NCBI GenBank assembly: GCA_050698355.1
Contig: JBOHBN010000264.1
Span: 1 to 28,508 of the forward strand
Direction of reading: 5' to 3'
DNA: 28,508 nt
Origin: JBOHBN01 sp050698355
GTDB lineage: Bacteria > Actinomycetota > Actinomycetes > Streptosporangiales > WHST01
Shown here: in pieces, positions 7,442-14,846 of the stretch
How positions within the stretch are numbered: position 1 is the first letter of the stretch
Layout: every line of letters starts with the position of its first letter
The notes under the pieces: generated by a model
What the model was told of the DNA's origin: nothing
The model's database searches: none
Seen by the model: the letters and a program-made list of their open reading frames with translations, nothing else
Program-made: the position numbers and the translations under genes

Positions 7442-9040
7442 ATGGATCGAAGAATTCTACCCCGCCTGGTCGCGGGAGCGGCGGTGCTCGCGCTCGCCAC
7501 CGTCGCGGGCTGCGGCTCGAGCGGCGGCGGCGAGGAGTCCGGGAAGACGAGCTTCTCCCTGCAGGGCGCCGAGCCCCAGCACCTGATCCCGGGCAACTGC
7601 AACGACCTGTACGGGATCCAGGTCATCCGCACCCTGTTCACCGGGCTCGTCGCGTACGACCCGAAGACGACCAAGCCGGTGAACATGATGGCCAAGTCGA
7701 TCACCTCCAAGGATCAACAGCACTGGACCATCAAGATCAAGAAGGGCTGGACGTTCCACAACGGCGAGAAGGTAACGGCGCAGTCGTACATCGACTCGTG
7801 GAACTACACCGCGTACGCCCCGCACGGGTACGCCAACAACTACTTCTTCGCGAACATCCAGGGTTACGACGCGATGAACCCGGAGAAGGGCAAGCCCACG
7901 GCGAAGGCGCTCTCCGGCCTCACGAAGGTCGACGACTACACCTTCAAGGTCGCGCTCGGCGCCCCGTTCAGCCAGTTCCCCATCACCCTCGGGTACTCCG
8001 GCTTCTTCCCGGTGCCCAAGGAGGCGACCCGGAACCCGAAGAAGTTCGACCAGAAGCCGATCGGCAACGGGCCGTACAAGATGGACGGCAAGTGGAAGCA
8101 CGACCAGCTCATCAAGATGACCAAGTACGAGGACTACAAGGGCAAGAACGCCGGGCACGTGGATGAGATCAACTTCAAGATGTACACCGACGACAAGACG
8201 GCGTACAACGACCTGACCGCCGGTGAGCTCGATCTTGCCAACGTCCCGGTCGGCCAGATCGACCAGGCCAGGCAGGCGCTGGGCGACCGCTACCTGCAGG
8301 CGGCGACGTCGGGCTTCTACCACCTCGACTTCCCGGTGTACGACAAGCGGTACGACAACAGGCACCTTCGCTACGCGATCTCGATGGCGATCAACCGCAA
8401 GGCGATCATCGACAAGATCCTGGGCGGCGCGAGCCAGCCCGCGGACTCGCTCGTATCGCCGGTCGTCGGCGGCAAGCGCGACAACCCGTGCGGCGTGCAC
8501 TGCACGTTCGATCCCAAGAAGGCGCGCGCGGAGCTGAAGAAGGCCGGCGGCTGGCACGGCACGATGGTCCTGTGGTCGAGCACTGACGAGACGTTCCAGG
8601 CCTGGATGGAGGCGATCGCGCACCAACTGCGCCAGAACCTGGGCATCAAGCACGTCGACCTGAAGAACCAGCAGTTCACCCAGTACCTGACCAGCCAGGA
8701 CAACCAGAAGATCACCGGGCCGATGGAGAACAACTGGTACATGGACTACCCGTCCATGCAGAACTACCTGGAGCCGATCTACGCGAGCAACGGGTCGTCG
8801 AACCGGATCGGGTACAGCAACAAGGTCGTCGACGCCGCGATCAAGAAGGGCAACGCAGCCCCGACGATCGACGAGTCGTACAAGTACTACTACAAGGCCG
8901 AGGACCAGGTCTTGAAGGACATGCCGGCGATCCCGCTGTGGTACGACCAGACCCAGCAGGCGCGCAGCGACCGCATCACCCACGTGATCCTCAACCCGTT
9001 CGGCACCGTCCGCCTCGACCAGGTCCGGATGGCGAGCTGA
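7442..9040 (+). CDS. ABC transporter substrate-binding lipoprotein, family 5 (peptide/oligopeptide type)
   Basis: 532 residues. An excellent GGAGGAG lies before ATG 7442. The N-terminus is a lipoprotein signal: RRILPR, a hydrophobic core, and lipobox VAGC with Cys24. The mature protein would be anchored outside the membrane. The SBP family 5 fold (DppA/OppA-like) is supported by length and by segments such as GNCNDLYGIQVIRTLFTGL, KGWTFHNGEKVTAQSYIDSW, YAISMAINRKAIIDKILGG and AIPLWY near the C-terminus. It is expected to capture a peptide or similar solute for import. No permease or ATPase gene is adjacent, so it is an orphan that must borrow a transporter encoded elsewhere, or serve in sensing. 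A long hairpin follows at 9058-9101. The 253-nt gap upstream contains no recognisable gene. Confidence 0.93.
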   Translation: MDRRILPRLVAGAAVLALATVAGCGSSGGGEESGKTSFSLQGAEPQHLIPGNCNDLYGIQVIRTLFTGLVAYDPKTTKPVNMMAKSITSKDQQHWTIKIKKGWTFHNGEKVTAQSYIDSWNYTAYAPHGYANNYFFANIQGYDAMNPEKGKPTAKALSGLTKVDDYTFKVALGAPFSQFPITLGYSGFFPVPKEATRNPKKFDQKPIGNGPYKMDGKWKHDQLIKMTKYEDYKGKNAGHVDEINFKMYTDDKTAYNDLTAGELDLANVPVGQIDQARQALGDRYLQAATSGFYHLDFPVYDKRYDNRHLRYAISMAINRKAIIDKILGGASQPADSLVSPVVGGKRDNPCGVHCTFDPKKARAELKKAGGWHGTMVLWSSTDETFQAWMEAIAHQLRQNLGIKHVDLKNQQFTQYLTSQDNQKITGPMENNWYMDYPSMQNYLEPIYASNGSSNRIGYSNKVVDAAIKKGNAAPTIDESYKYYYKAEDQVLKDMPAIPLWYDQTQQARSDRITHVILNPFGTVRLDQVRMAS

Positions 9041-9057
9041 ACCTGGTTCCGCTCCTT

Positions 9058-9101
9058 GCGTCCGAGGGCCCGGCCGTCATAGCGACCGGATCCTCGGACG
9101 C
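9058..9101 (+). terminator. Hairpin terminator of the solute-binding protein gene
   Basis: Perfect 10-bp stem GCGTCCGAGG / CCTCGGACGC with an inner CCGG/CCGG pairing, 17 nt after the stop codon. It has no T-run, which is common in actinobacteria. Confidence 0.7.
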
Positions 9102-9269
9102 GGGCAGCGGCGTACCCGGACAAGAACCACAGTGGCCACAGCCGTTTCTCGGGGATCGGTCTTCCCCAGCGGTCACGGGAACGGTAACCTCTATCAACGC
9201 ACCTGCGTGGAGTCGCCCGTCGGAGGGGAAGCCGACGGCCCGGTGGGTGCTTGGAAGCTACGGTGTTCG

Positions 9270-9473
9270 ATGGCTGCTGGAAACAAGCCGCTGGGCGAGG
9301 TCAGGTTCCTGACCGTGGCCGAGGTGGCCACGGTCATGCGCGTGTCCAAGATGACCGTGTACCGGCTCGTTCACTCCGGTGACCTGCCTGCCGTACGCGT
9401 GGGCCGGTCGTTCCGGGTACCCGAGCAGGCCGTGGAGGACTACCTGCGCACGCCGTTCTCCGAGACCGGCTGA
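9270..9473 (+). CDS. Small excisionase/MerR-type helix-turn-helix DNA-binding protein
   Basis: 67 residues from ATG 9270, with GGAAG upstream. Nearly the whole protein is one HTH_17-type domain: FLTVAEVATVMRVSKMTVYR (helix-turn-helix) followed by LVHSGDLPAVRVGRSFRVPE (the wing) and EDYLRTPF. The family includes phage excisionases and BldC-like developmental regulators. An almost identical small protein occurs at the same place in Streptomyces (recalled from memory), between proC and the COX24-type peptide, so this is a conserved chromosomal regulator and not a phage remnant. A longer frame from 9132 adds 46 residues of unlikely composition and was not used. The 229-nt gap upstream holds a terminator and a possible -10 (TAACCT near 9184). 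Confidence 0.9.
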   Translation: MAAGNKPLGEVRFLTVAEVATVMRVSKMTVYRLVHSGDLPAVRVGRSFRVPEQAVEDYLRTPFSETG

Positions 9474-9502
9474 GTCGCGGCCGGAGCGCACGGACGCGGG
9501 CG

Positions 9503-9583
9503 AGGGTGATGCGTCGGCCGCGGTTCTGCTGGACCGGCTGACCGGCGGCCGCAGCGCCGGAGTAGGGTGATGCGTCGGCCGCG
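9503..9583 (+). repeat. 20-bp direct repeat, two copies 61 bp apart
   Basis: The same 20 bp (beginning AGGGTGATGCG and ending GGCCGCG) occur at 9503-9522 and 9564-9583, between the HTH gene and the COX24-type gene. Each copy starts inside a TANNNT-like hexamer (GAGGGT at 9502, TAGGGT at 9563), so the repeat may mark duplicated promoters or operators for the downstream gene. Confidence 0.85.
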
Positions 9584-9638
9584 CGCCCGAACGCTTGCAT
9601 GTGCGCGCGTGAGTTGGACCAACAGCGAAGGAATGCCG

Positions 9639-9740
9639 GTGGGCTCTGTCATCAAGAAGCGTCGTAAGCGCATGGCGAAGAAGAAGCACCGCAAGCTGCT
9701 GCGGAGAACGCGCGTGCAGCGGCGCCGCCTGGGCAAGTAG
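9639..9740 (+). CDS. 33-residue basic AURKAIP1/COX24-type peptide
   Basis: GTG 9639 encodes a very basic 33-residue peptide beginning MGSVIKKRRKRMAKKKHRK and ending RVQRRRLGK. This matches the short actinobacterial AURKAIP1/COX24-domain proteins, thought to be small-subunit ribosome-associated because of their similarity to the mitochondrial ribosomal protein bS22/mS38 type (established for homologues, inferred here). GAAGG at 9627-9631 is correctly spaced for GTG 9639 but too close for the in-frame ATG at 9633, which decides the start. It lies 43 nt before the SDR gene, in the gene order seen in Streptomyces. Confidence 0.9.
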   Translation: MGSVIKKRRKRMAKKKHRKLLRRTRVQRRRLGK

Positions 9741-9756
9741 CTAGCCCGCTGGGCAA

Positions 9757-9780
9757 CCCTCCCTGGACGGGGAAGGAGGG
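9757..9780 (+). promoter_or_regulatory. Hairpin that can mask the SDR ribosome binding site
   Basis: CCCTCC (9757-9762) can pair with GGAGGG (9775-9780), the Shine-Dalgarno sequence of the following GTG 9784. The loop is 12 nt. This could restrain translation of the SDR gene unless upstream translation or a factor opens it. Confidence 0.4.
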
Positions 9781-9783
9781 ACG

Positions 9784-10764
9784 GTGGCACGGGTCATCCT
9801 GGTGACGGGCGTCGCCCGATCACCAGGTGAGTGCCTTGCCGCATCGCTCGCCGGCGGCGCAGGGATCGACCGCGTCATCGGTATCGACATCGTCCCGCCG
9901 CGGGGAAGCATCGCTCCTGCCGATTTCGTCCGCGCCGACACCCGCGGCGCCTCGCTGCGCCGGCTGCTCGAGGCGTACGAGGTCGACACCGTCGTGCACG
10001 CCGGGATCGTCGCCGGCCGTGACGAGGCGGGCGGTCGCGGCGGGCAGAAGGACATCAACGTCATCGGCACCATGCAGCTGCTCGCTGCATGCCAGCGCGC
10101 CAAGCGCATCACCAAGCTGGTCGTCCGGTCGAGTATCGCCGTGTACGGGCTCTCCCCCCGTAACCCCGCCTTGTTCACCGAGGACGACCCGCCGCGCCGA
10201 CCGCCGGCATCCGGGTTCGGCAAGGACATGGTCGAGGTCGAGGGGTACGCACGCGGGTTCGCGCGCCGGCGGCCGGACGTGCCCGTGACCGTGCTCCGGA
10301 TGGCGTACCTGCTCGACCGCGACTCGTTGCTCGCCCGGTACCTGTCGCTGCCGGCCGTGCCCACGGTGCTGGGCTACGACCCGCGCGTGCAGGTGCTCGA
10401 CGCCGACGATGCGGCCGAGGCGCTGCGCCGGGCCGCCGTCGAGGAGCACCCGGGCACGTACAACATCGCCGGTGCGGGGGTCGTCACGGTCGCGCAGGCC
10501 GCGCACCTCGCCGGCCGGCCGACCGTCCCGATCCCGAGCCGCGCGATCGGTGCGGTGTCCCGGGTGATGCGGCAGGCACACGTGGTGGACGCGGGCCCGG
10601 AACTGGCCGGTACGGTGATGCACTCCCAGGTCGTCGACACGGCCAAGGCGCGCACCGAGTTCGGCTGGACGCCGCGGCTCTCCACCCGGGACGCGTTGTC
10701 GCGGTTCGTGCAGGAGCGCGGGTTGCGGCCCACCATGCCGACCTGGGTGCGGAGCGGGCCATGA
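9784..10764 (+). CDS. Atypical NAD-dependent epimerase/dehydratase (SDR) family protein
   Basis: 326 residues from GTG 9784 with AAGGAGGG upstream. Extended-SDR features: N-terminal beta-strand and nucleotide loop VILVTGVARSPGECLA, VIGIDIVPPR, DTVVHAGI, NVIGTMQLLAACQ, KLVVRSSIAVYG, then VTVLRMAYLL and the C-terminal TEFGWTPRLST region. Two canonical features are weak: the TGxxGxxG loop reads TGVARSPG, and the expected YxxxK reads SGFGK, with no Tyr four residues before the Lys. The same SGFxKD form is, as I recall, usual in this actinobacterial subgroup, so it probably binds NAD(P) but may not be a standard epimerase. Its stop overlaps the ATG of the acyltransferase (ATGA), so the two are translationally coupled and probably work together, perhaps on a lipid or glycolipid. 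Substrate unknown. Confidence 0.85.
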   Translation: MARVILVTGVARSPGECLAASLAGGAGIDRVIGIDIVPPRGSIAPADFVRADTRGASLRRLLEAYEVDTVVHAGIVAGRDEAGGRGGQKDINVIGTMQLLAACQRAKRITKLVVRSSIAVYGLSPRNPALFTEDDPPRRPPASGFGKDMVEVEGYARGFARRRPDVPVTVLRMAYLLDRDSLLARYLSLPAVPTVLGYDPRVQVLDADDAAEALRRAAVEEHPGTYNIAGAGVVTVAQAAHLAGRPTVPIPSRAIGAVSRVMRQAHVVDAGPELAGTVMHSQVVDTAKARTEFGWTPRLSTRDALSRFVQERGLRPTMPTWVRSGP

Positions 10765-11585
10765 TCGAGGCAGGTCTGGACTTCCTGCGCCGTCGGCTGT
10801 CCGGCGACTACACCGTCGAGGAGACGGGCTTGGATCCCGACCTCACCGACAGCGTCGTGCTCCCGGTGCTCCGCGTGCTGTACGACACCTGGTTCCGGGT
10901 CGAGGCGCGCGGCCTGGAGAACGTGCCGGACGAGGGCGGTGCGCTGCTCGTCGCCAACCACTCCGGCGTGCTCCCGATGGACGGGCTGATGCTGCAGGTC
11001 GCCATGCGTGACCACCACCCGCGGCACCGGCGGCTGCGCCTGCTCGGCGCGGACTTCGTGTTCCGCTGGCCGCTCGCCGCGCAGTTCGCCCGCGCCAGCG
11101 GGACGACGCTCGCCTGCACTGCCGACGCCGAACGGCTGCTCGGCGGCGGCGAACCGGTCGGGGTCTTCCCCGAGGGCTTCAAGGGCGTGGGCAAGCCGTT
11201 CAGCGAGCGGTACAAGCTGCAGCGGTTCGGCCGGGGCGGCTTCGTATCGGCGGCGCTGCGCGGCGGCGTGCCGATCGTCCCGTGCTCGATCGTGGGTGCG
11301 GAGGAGACCTATCCGATGCTGGCGAACGTACGGCCGCTCGCCAGAATGCTCGGCGCGCCGTACGTCCCGGTCACGCCGACGTTCCCCTGGCTCGGACCGC
11401 TCGGTCTCGTACCGCTCCCGTCCAAGTGGTACGTGCAGGTCGGCGAGCCGATCGCGACCGACGGGTACGCCGAGGGCGCGGCCGACGACCCGAGCCTGGT
11501 GATCGAGCTGGCCGACCACGTCCGCGAGACGATCCAGCACACCCTCTACGCGATGCTGCTCCGCCGCCGCTCCGTCTTCCGCTGA
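10761..11585 (+). CDS. Lysophospholipid acyltransferase family protein (PlsC-like)
   Basis: 274 residues; ATG 10761 overlaps the SDR stop by 4 nt. It belongs to the glycerolipid acyltransferase superfamily, whose members move an acyl chain from acyl-CoA or acyl-ACP to a lipid acceptor at the membrane. Visible motifs are LLVANHSGVLPMDG, the NHxxxxD block in a form with two extra residues between His and Asp, the acceptor-site motif VGVFPEGFKG (FPEG), and GVPIVPCSIVGAEE. The N-terminal 40 residues and the C-terminal amphipathic region (DHVRETIQHTLYAMLLRRR) are typical of this actinobacterial subgroup. The natural acceptor is unknown. It converges on the HAD-IB gene with palindromic element copy C in between. 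Confidence 0.88.
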   Translation: MIEAGLDFLRRRLSGDYTVEETGLDPDLTDSVVLPVLRVLYDTWFRVEARGLENVPDEGGALLVANHSGVLPMDGLMLQVAMRDHHPRHRRLRLLGADFVFRWPLAAQFARASGTTLACTADAERLLGGGEPVGVFPEGFKGVGKPFSERYKLQRFGRGGFVSAALRGGVPIVPCSIVGAEETYPMLANVRPLARMLGAPYVPVTPTFPWLGPLGLVPLPSKWYVQVGEPIATDGYAEGAADDPSLVIELADHVRETIQHTLYAMLLRRRSVFR

Positions 11586-11595
11586 GTCGTCGTAC

Positions 11596-11641
11596 CTTGA
11601 CAGTGTGTGGTTGACCCATAGCTCAACCACACACTGACAAC
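11596..11641. repeat. 46-bp palindromic intergenic element, copy C
   Basis: 19 of 23 opposed positions pair. Compared with the other copies its inner arms differ at element positions 11, 12 and 17, and each change is matched by the complementary change at positions 36, 35 and 30. It sits between the convergent acyltransferase and HAD-IB genes, 10 nt after the former's stop and 16 nt from the latter's. Confidence 0.93.
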
Positions 11642-11657
11642 GTTGAAAATCACGACG

Positions 11658-12608
11658 CTACGGGGCGATCTGCTCCAGGGTGCGCAGGGCCCTGCGCGCG
11701 AGCGAGCTGCGCCGCCTTCGGCGGATCAGCGCGCCCGCGTACAGCACGCCCGCGGCGGCACCGGCGAGCGCGGCCGCCGGGACCGCCACCCGTACGACCC
11801 GCCGCGTCGTGCGGAAGTCGTAGACCGGCCACCCGTGGTCGTGCGCGTACGCGGCCAGCGCCTGGTCGGGGTTGACCGCGACCGGACGGCCGACCAGGCG
11901 CAGCATCGGCAGGTCGTTGACCGAGTCGCTGTACGCGGTGCAGACCGACAGGTCGAGCCCGTCGCGTTCGGCCAGCGTGCGTACCGCCTCCGCCTTCGCC
12001 TCGCCGTGCAGCAGCTTGCCGACGAGTCGGCCGGTGTAGATCCCGTCGTCAGCGGAGGCGATCGTGCCCAGCGCGCCGGTCAGGCCGAGGCGCTGGGCGA
12101 TGATCTCGGCGAGCTCGACCGGTGTCGCCGTGACCAGCCAGACAGGCTGGCCGGCGTCCAGGTGCAGGTTGGTGAGCGCACGGGTGCCCGGCCAGATCCG
12201 GTCTGCCATCCGCTCGTCGTAGATCTCCTCGGCCAGCGAGACGACGTCGCGTACCCGCTTGCCCGCGATGAACGTGAGCGCGGCCTCCTGCGCGTCGGCC
12301 ATGTGCTCGTGGCTCTCGCCGCTGAACCGGAACCAGGTCTGCTGCCAGGCGAAGTTGAGGATGTCGCGGCTGGTAAAGAACTCGCGCGCGGCGAGGCCGC
12401 GGGCGATGAAGTACAGGGAGGCGCCCTGCATCACGGTGTTGTCGACGTCGAAGAACGCCGCGGCGCCGGGGCCGTGCGGAAACGACAGGACTGGTTGATC
12501 GCCCAGCGGGTCCTCGCCGGCCGTGGCGCGAGCGGCCTCGCTGGCAGCTGCCTCCAGCCGCTCACGGCCGCTCACGGACCGTCGCCGGTCACCGCGCCGA
12601 ATTCGCAT
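11658..12608 (-). CDS. HAD-IB family hydrolase (SerB-like) with C-terminal membrane anchor
   Basis: 316 residues. HAD phosphatase motifs are complete: motif I FFDVDNTVMQG (nucleophile and acid Asp), motif II LVTAT (Thr), motif III Lys in LLHGEAKAEAV, motif IV YSDSVNDLPML. The helical cap inserted after motif I is typical of subfamily IB, which includes phosphoserine phosphatase and some lysophosphatidate phosphatase-like proteins. After the catalytic domain, a hydrophobic stretch (VAVPAAALAGAAAGVLYAGAL) and basic tail suggest a membrane anchor with the enzyme in the cytoplasm. The first ~45 residues are not conserved, and a GTG at 12575 is a possible alternative start. It lies 27 nt after the rsbN-like gene and probably ends that transcript. 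Natural substrate unknown. Confidence 0.88.
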   Translation of the reverse strand: MRIRRGDRRRSVSGRERLEAAASEAARATAGEDPLGDQPVLSFPHGPGAAAFFDVDNTVMQGASLYFIARGLAAREFFTSRDILNFAWQQTWFRFSGESHEHMADAQEAALTFIAGKRVRDVVSLAEEIYDERMADRIWPGTRALTNLHLDAGQPVWLVTATPVELAEIIAQRLGLTGALGTIASADDGIYTGRLVGKLLHGEAKAEAVRTLAERDGLDLSVCTAYSDSVNDLPMLRLVGRPVAVNPDQALAAYAHDHGWPVYDFRTTRRVVRVAVPAAALAGAAAGVLYAGALIRRRRRSSLARRALRTLEQIAP

Positions 12609-12635
12609 AGCGAGGAGCCTAGAACAGAGCGGAGC

Positions 12636-13871
12636 TCAGCAGGCCTTCAGCAGCCGACAGGTGTCGATGTCGATGCCCACCCCGCCGGGCCCGACGCTCA
12701 CGTCCACGCCGGGCTTGGACGGCTTGGACGGCCTGGACGGCTTGGTCGTCGTGGGATTGGCAGGTTCGGTCGTCGGCGTGTGCGGGGTTCGTGGACGGGG
12801 CTTGTCGGAGTCGCAGAGGCCGACGGCGCAGGCGCCGCTGTGAACGACCCTGGTGGGCTCGCTCGTGGGTGACGAGCGGTCCCGCGAGCCGGTGCTCGGC
12901 GCCGGCGAGGTGCCCGTACGTCTGGGCGTGGGGGCGGTGGTGCTGGGTAGGTGCCCGTCCGTGGCACGGGCGCCGCTGACCGACGGCATGGGCGTCGCTT
13001 TCTTCGCGGATGCAGCGTGCCGGGCCTCGCCCCGCTTCGCGGTACTCACCGGGCTCCGGTCGAGCAGAGCGCTCGTCTTCTGGCCGAGCCTGTTCACCAG
13101 GTCCAGTGACTGACGCGCTCGAGGCTGCGCCGCCGCGGGCAGCTCGGGCAGCACGCCGGTGAGCTCCTTGCGCTGGACACGGCTGAAGTCGTCCAGGTAC
13201 TGCAGCGACGTGGTGCGCCCGGCGTCCTTGTACGTGGCCTGCAGCGTGTGCGCGCCAGCACTCGTCTGCTGGTCCATCGCCACCAGGGTCTGGTCGATCA
13301 GCCGCGTCGCCCGTCGGTCGGGGCCTGACGCGTTCGGCATGCCGACGACGCCCTGCCCGCCGCGTCCTCGGTAGCGCTGCAGCAGCCCGCTCACCTCCTG
13401 CAGGCGCCGGTCGGCGTACGCGAGGTGATCGCGGCCGCGTTCCTGCCGCGAGGGTGTCAACGCGAGCTGGACGCTCTCTGCGCGAAGTTTGAGGCCGTAC
13501 AGCGGCTCGCCTGGCAGTGCGCGGTCGGCGCCCGCCCAGAGCCCGGCTACGGCCACGACCAGTGTGAGGACTGCGGTGGTGAGCGCCAGGCCACGCTGGG
13601 CGCGCAGGTCGGTGAGCAGGTGGCGCCAGCCGGAACGGCGCGCTCCGGCCGTACGCGGCGCCGGGTTCGTGCGGGCGTTGGTGAGGAGCCGCTCGCGCAA
13701 CGCATCCCGGAAGTCCGGGCTCGCGTCGGTGCGGAGCGGGATCGAGCGCAGGCGGACCGCGACCGCGACAAGCCTGTCCACGCCGGGGTCACCCGCGCGA
13801 TGGCCCGGTGCGCAGTCGGCGTCGAGCCGTCGGGCGAGTTCCCGGCGGCCGCGCGACGGCCAGCCCGTCAT
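12636..13871 (-). CDS. RsbN-like membrane anti-sigma factor (DUF5667-type protein)
   Basis: 411 residues from ATG 13871; GGGAAGGG is ideally spaced for this ATG and not for an in-frame ATG 27 nt upstream. Residues 1-94 are cytoplasmic and rich in Arg and Asp. Residues ~95-115 form one membrane span (LALTTAVLTLVVAVAGLWAG). The next ~110 residues carry the ALPGEPLYGLKLRAESVQLAL segment typical of DUF5667 and are predicted to be outside. The tail from ~270 is rich in Ser, Thr, Pro and Lys and ends with four Cys (GACAVGLCD and CRLLKAC). In Streptomyces the gene directly downstream of bldN encodes RsbN, the one-span anti-sigma factor that binds sigma-BldN; position and topology match here. The assignment rests on context, because RsbN N-termini diverge. 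Confidence 0.72.
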   Translation of the reverse strand: MTGWPSRGRRELARRLDADCAPGHRAGDPGVDRLVAVAVRLRSIPLRTDASPDFRDALRERLLTNARTNPAPRTAGARRSGWRHLLTDLRAQRGLALTTAVLTLVVAVAGLWAGADRALPGEPLYGLKLRAESVQLALTPSRQERGRDHLAYADRRLQEVSGLLQRYRGRGGQGVVGMPNASGPDRRATRLIDQTLVAMDQQTSAGAHTLQATYKDAGRTTSLQYLDDFSRVQRKELTGVLPELPAAAQPRARQSLDLVNRLGQKTSALLDRSPVSTAKRGEARHAASAKKATPMPSVSGARATDGHLPSTTAPTPRRTGTSPAPSTGSRDRSSPTSEPTRVVHSGACAVGLCDSDKPRPRTPHTPTTEPANPTTTKPSRPSKPSKPGVDVSVGPGGVGIDIDTCRLLKAC

Positions 13872-13985
13872 CGGCGTCCCTTCCCGGTAGCGCGCCACGG
13901 CGTCCCCCGGCCAGGCACTGCGTCGATCGTTATGACCTTCGGGGCCGGCTCACTCAACCCGCCGGGTGCCTCCGGCTCCTTGGTA

Positions 13986-14014
13986 CGTAACGAACGGTTG
14001 GGGTAAGCGTTACG
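13986..14014 (-). promoter_or_regulatory. Candidate sigma-BldN promoter before the rsbN-like gene
   Basis: Minus strand: CGTAAC (14014-14009), 16 nt, CGTTAC (13992-13987), about 110 nt before the start codon. I recall the Streptomyces sigma-BldN consensus as CGTAAC, 16-17 nt, CGTTGA, and rsbN as a sigma-BldN target. The -35 match is exact and the -10 matches 4 of 6. The site is also a perfect 7-bp inverted repeat (CGTAACG/CGTTACG), so it reads the same way on the plus strand. Confidence 0.5.
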
Positions 14015-14060
14015 GCTGCGGTGATCAATACCCGCGTACGCACCGACGCGGACGGCTGCC

Positions 14061-14846
14061 TCAGGGCCGTTCGGCGGGCAGTATCCGGGCGAGGCTGCGC
14101 ACTGCCCGGTACTGCAGTGCCTTGATGGCGCCGCTGGCCCGGTCCATGATCTGGGCGGTCTCGGCCACCGACATTCCCTGCAGGAACCGCAGCACGATGC
14201 ACTCCTGCTGCTCTGCGCCGAGCCGCTTGACCGCCTCGATGAGCGTGTCGTTGGCAAGGGACTGGAGCACCGCGTTCTCCGGGCCCTCCTGGACGCGGTC
14301 GCCGTCCAGCATGTCCGCGGTGGTCACCTCGAGGCGGTAGCGCGAGGACTTGAAGTGGTCGGTGACCAGGTTGCGGGCGATGGTCACGAGCCACGCGCCG
14401 AAGTCACGTCCCTGCCAGGTGAACGAATCGAGCCGGCGGAGGGCGCGCAGGAAGGTCTCGCTGGCGAGGTCCTCCGCGGCCGGGTGGCTGCCGACGCGGT
14501 AGTACACGTAGCGGTACACGACGTCGAAGTAGCGGTCGTACAGTCCCGCGAACGCCTCGGCGTCGCCGTCCTTGGCCTCCTGGACGAGGTGCACGACCTC
14601 GGTCGGCTGGTCCTGGGTTCCGTGAGCGTCCGCCGGTGCCGGCTCACGGCCGGGCCGCGCACGGCGCGGCCGGAAGGCACGCGGGAGCGTGCCCGCACCG
14701 TCAACCGTCGCGAGCGCCCCTCCGCGCGGTGCGGCCACGGCCGCGCTGAGCGCTGGGGCCGCGGCGGGTCGCACAGCCTCGGCGACCTGTTCGGCGAGCG
14801 TGGAAATGGAGTCGCGCAGAGTGTCCGACTGTCCCCTGGTCGGCAT
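14061..14846 (-). CDS. bldN: ECF RNA polymerase sigma factor, BldN-type
   Basis: 261 residues from ATG 14846, with GAGGGGAA upstream; an 18-residue extension to 14900 has no ribosome binding site. Residues 1-83 form an Ala/Pro/Arg-rich N-terminal extension. Sigma region 2 follows (EAFAGLYDRYFDVVYRYVYY, then AEDLASETFLRALRRLDSF and FTWQGRDFGAWLVTIARNLV), then region 4 (GAEQQECIVLRFLQGMSVAE and IMDRASGAIKALQYRAVRSL). The FTWQGRDFGAWLVTIARNLVxDHFKSSR block and the long N-terminal extension are hallmarks of Streptomyces BldN, which is made as a proprotein and directs bldM and hydrophobic sheath genes during aerial growth. Here the downstream RsbN-like gene, and the neighbouring glutaredoxin-like and rex genes, are also in the Streptomyces arrangement. 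That the extension is cleaved here is inferred. Confidence 0.92.
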   Translation of the reverse strand: MPTRGQSDTLRDSISTLAEQVAEAVRPAAAPALSAAVAAPRGGALATVDGAGTLPRAFRPRRARPGREPAPADAHGTQDQPTEVVHLVQEAKDGDAEAFAGLYDRYFDVVYRYVYYRVGSHPAAEDLASETFLRALRRLDSFTWQGRDFGAWLVTIARNLVTDHFKSSRYRLEVTTADMLDGDRVQEGPENAVLQSLANDTLIEAVKRLGAEQQECIVLRFLQGMSVAETAQIMDRASGAIKALQYRAVRSLARILPAERP

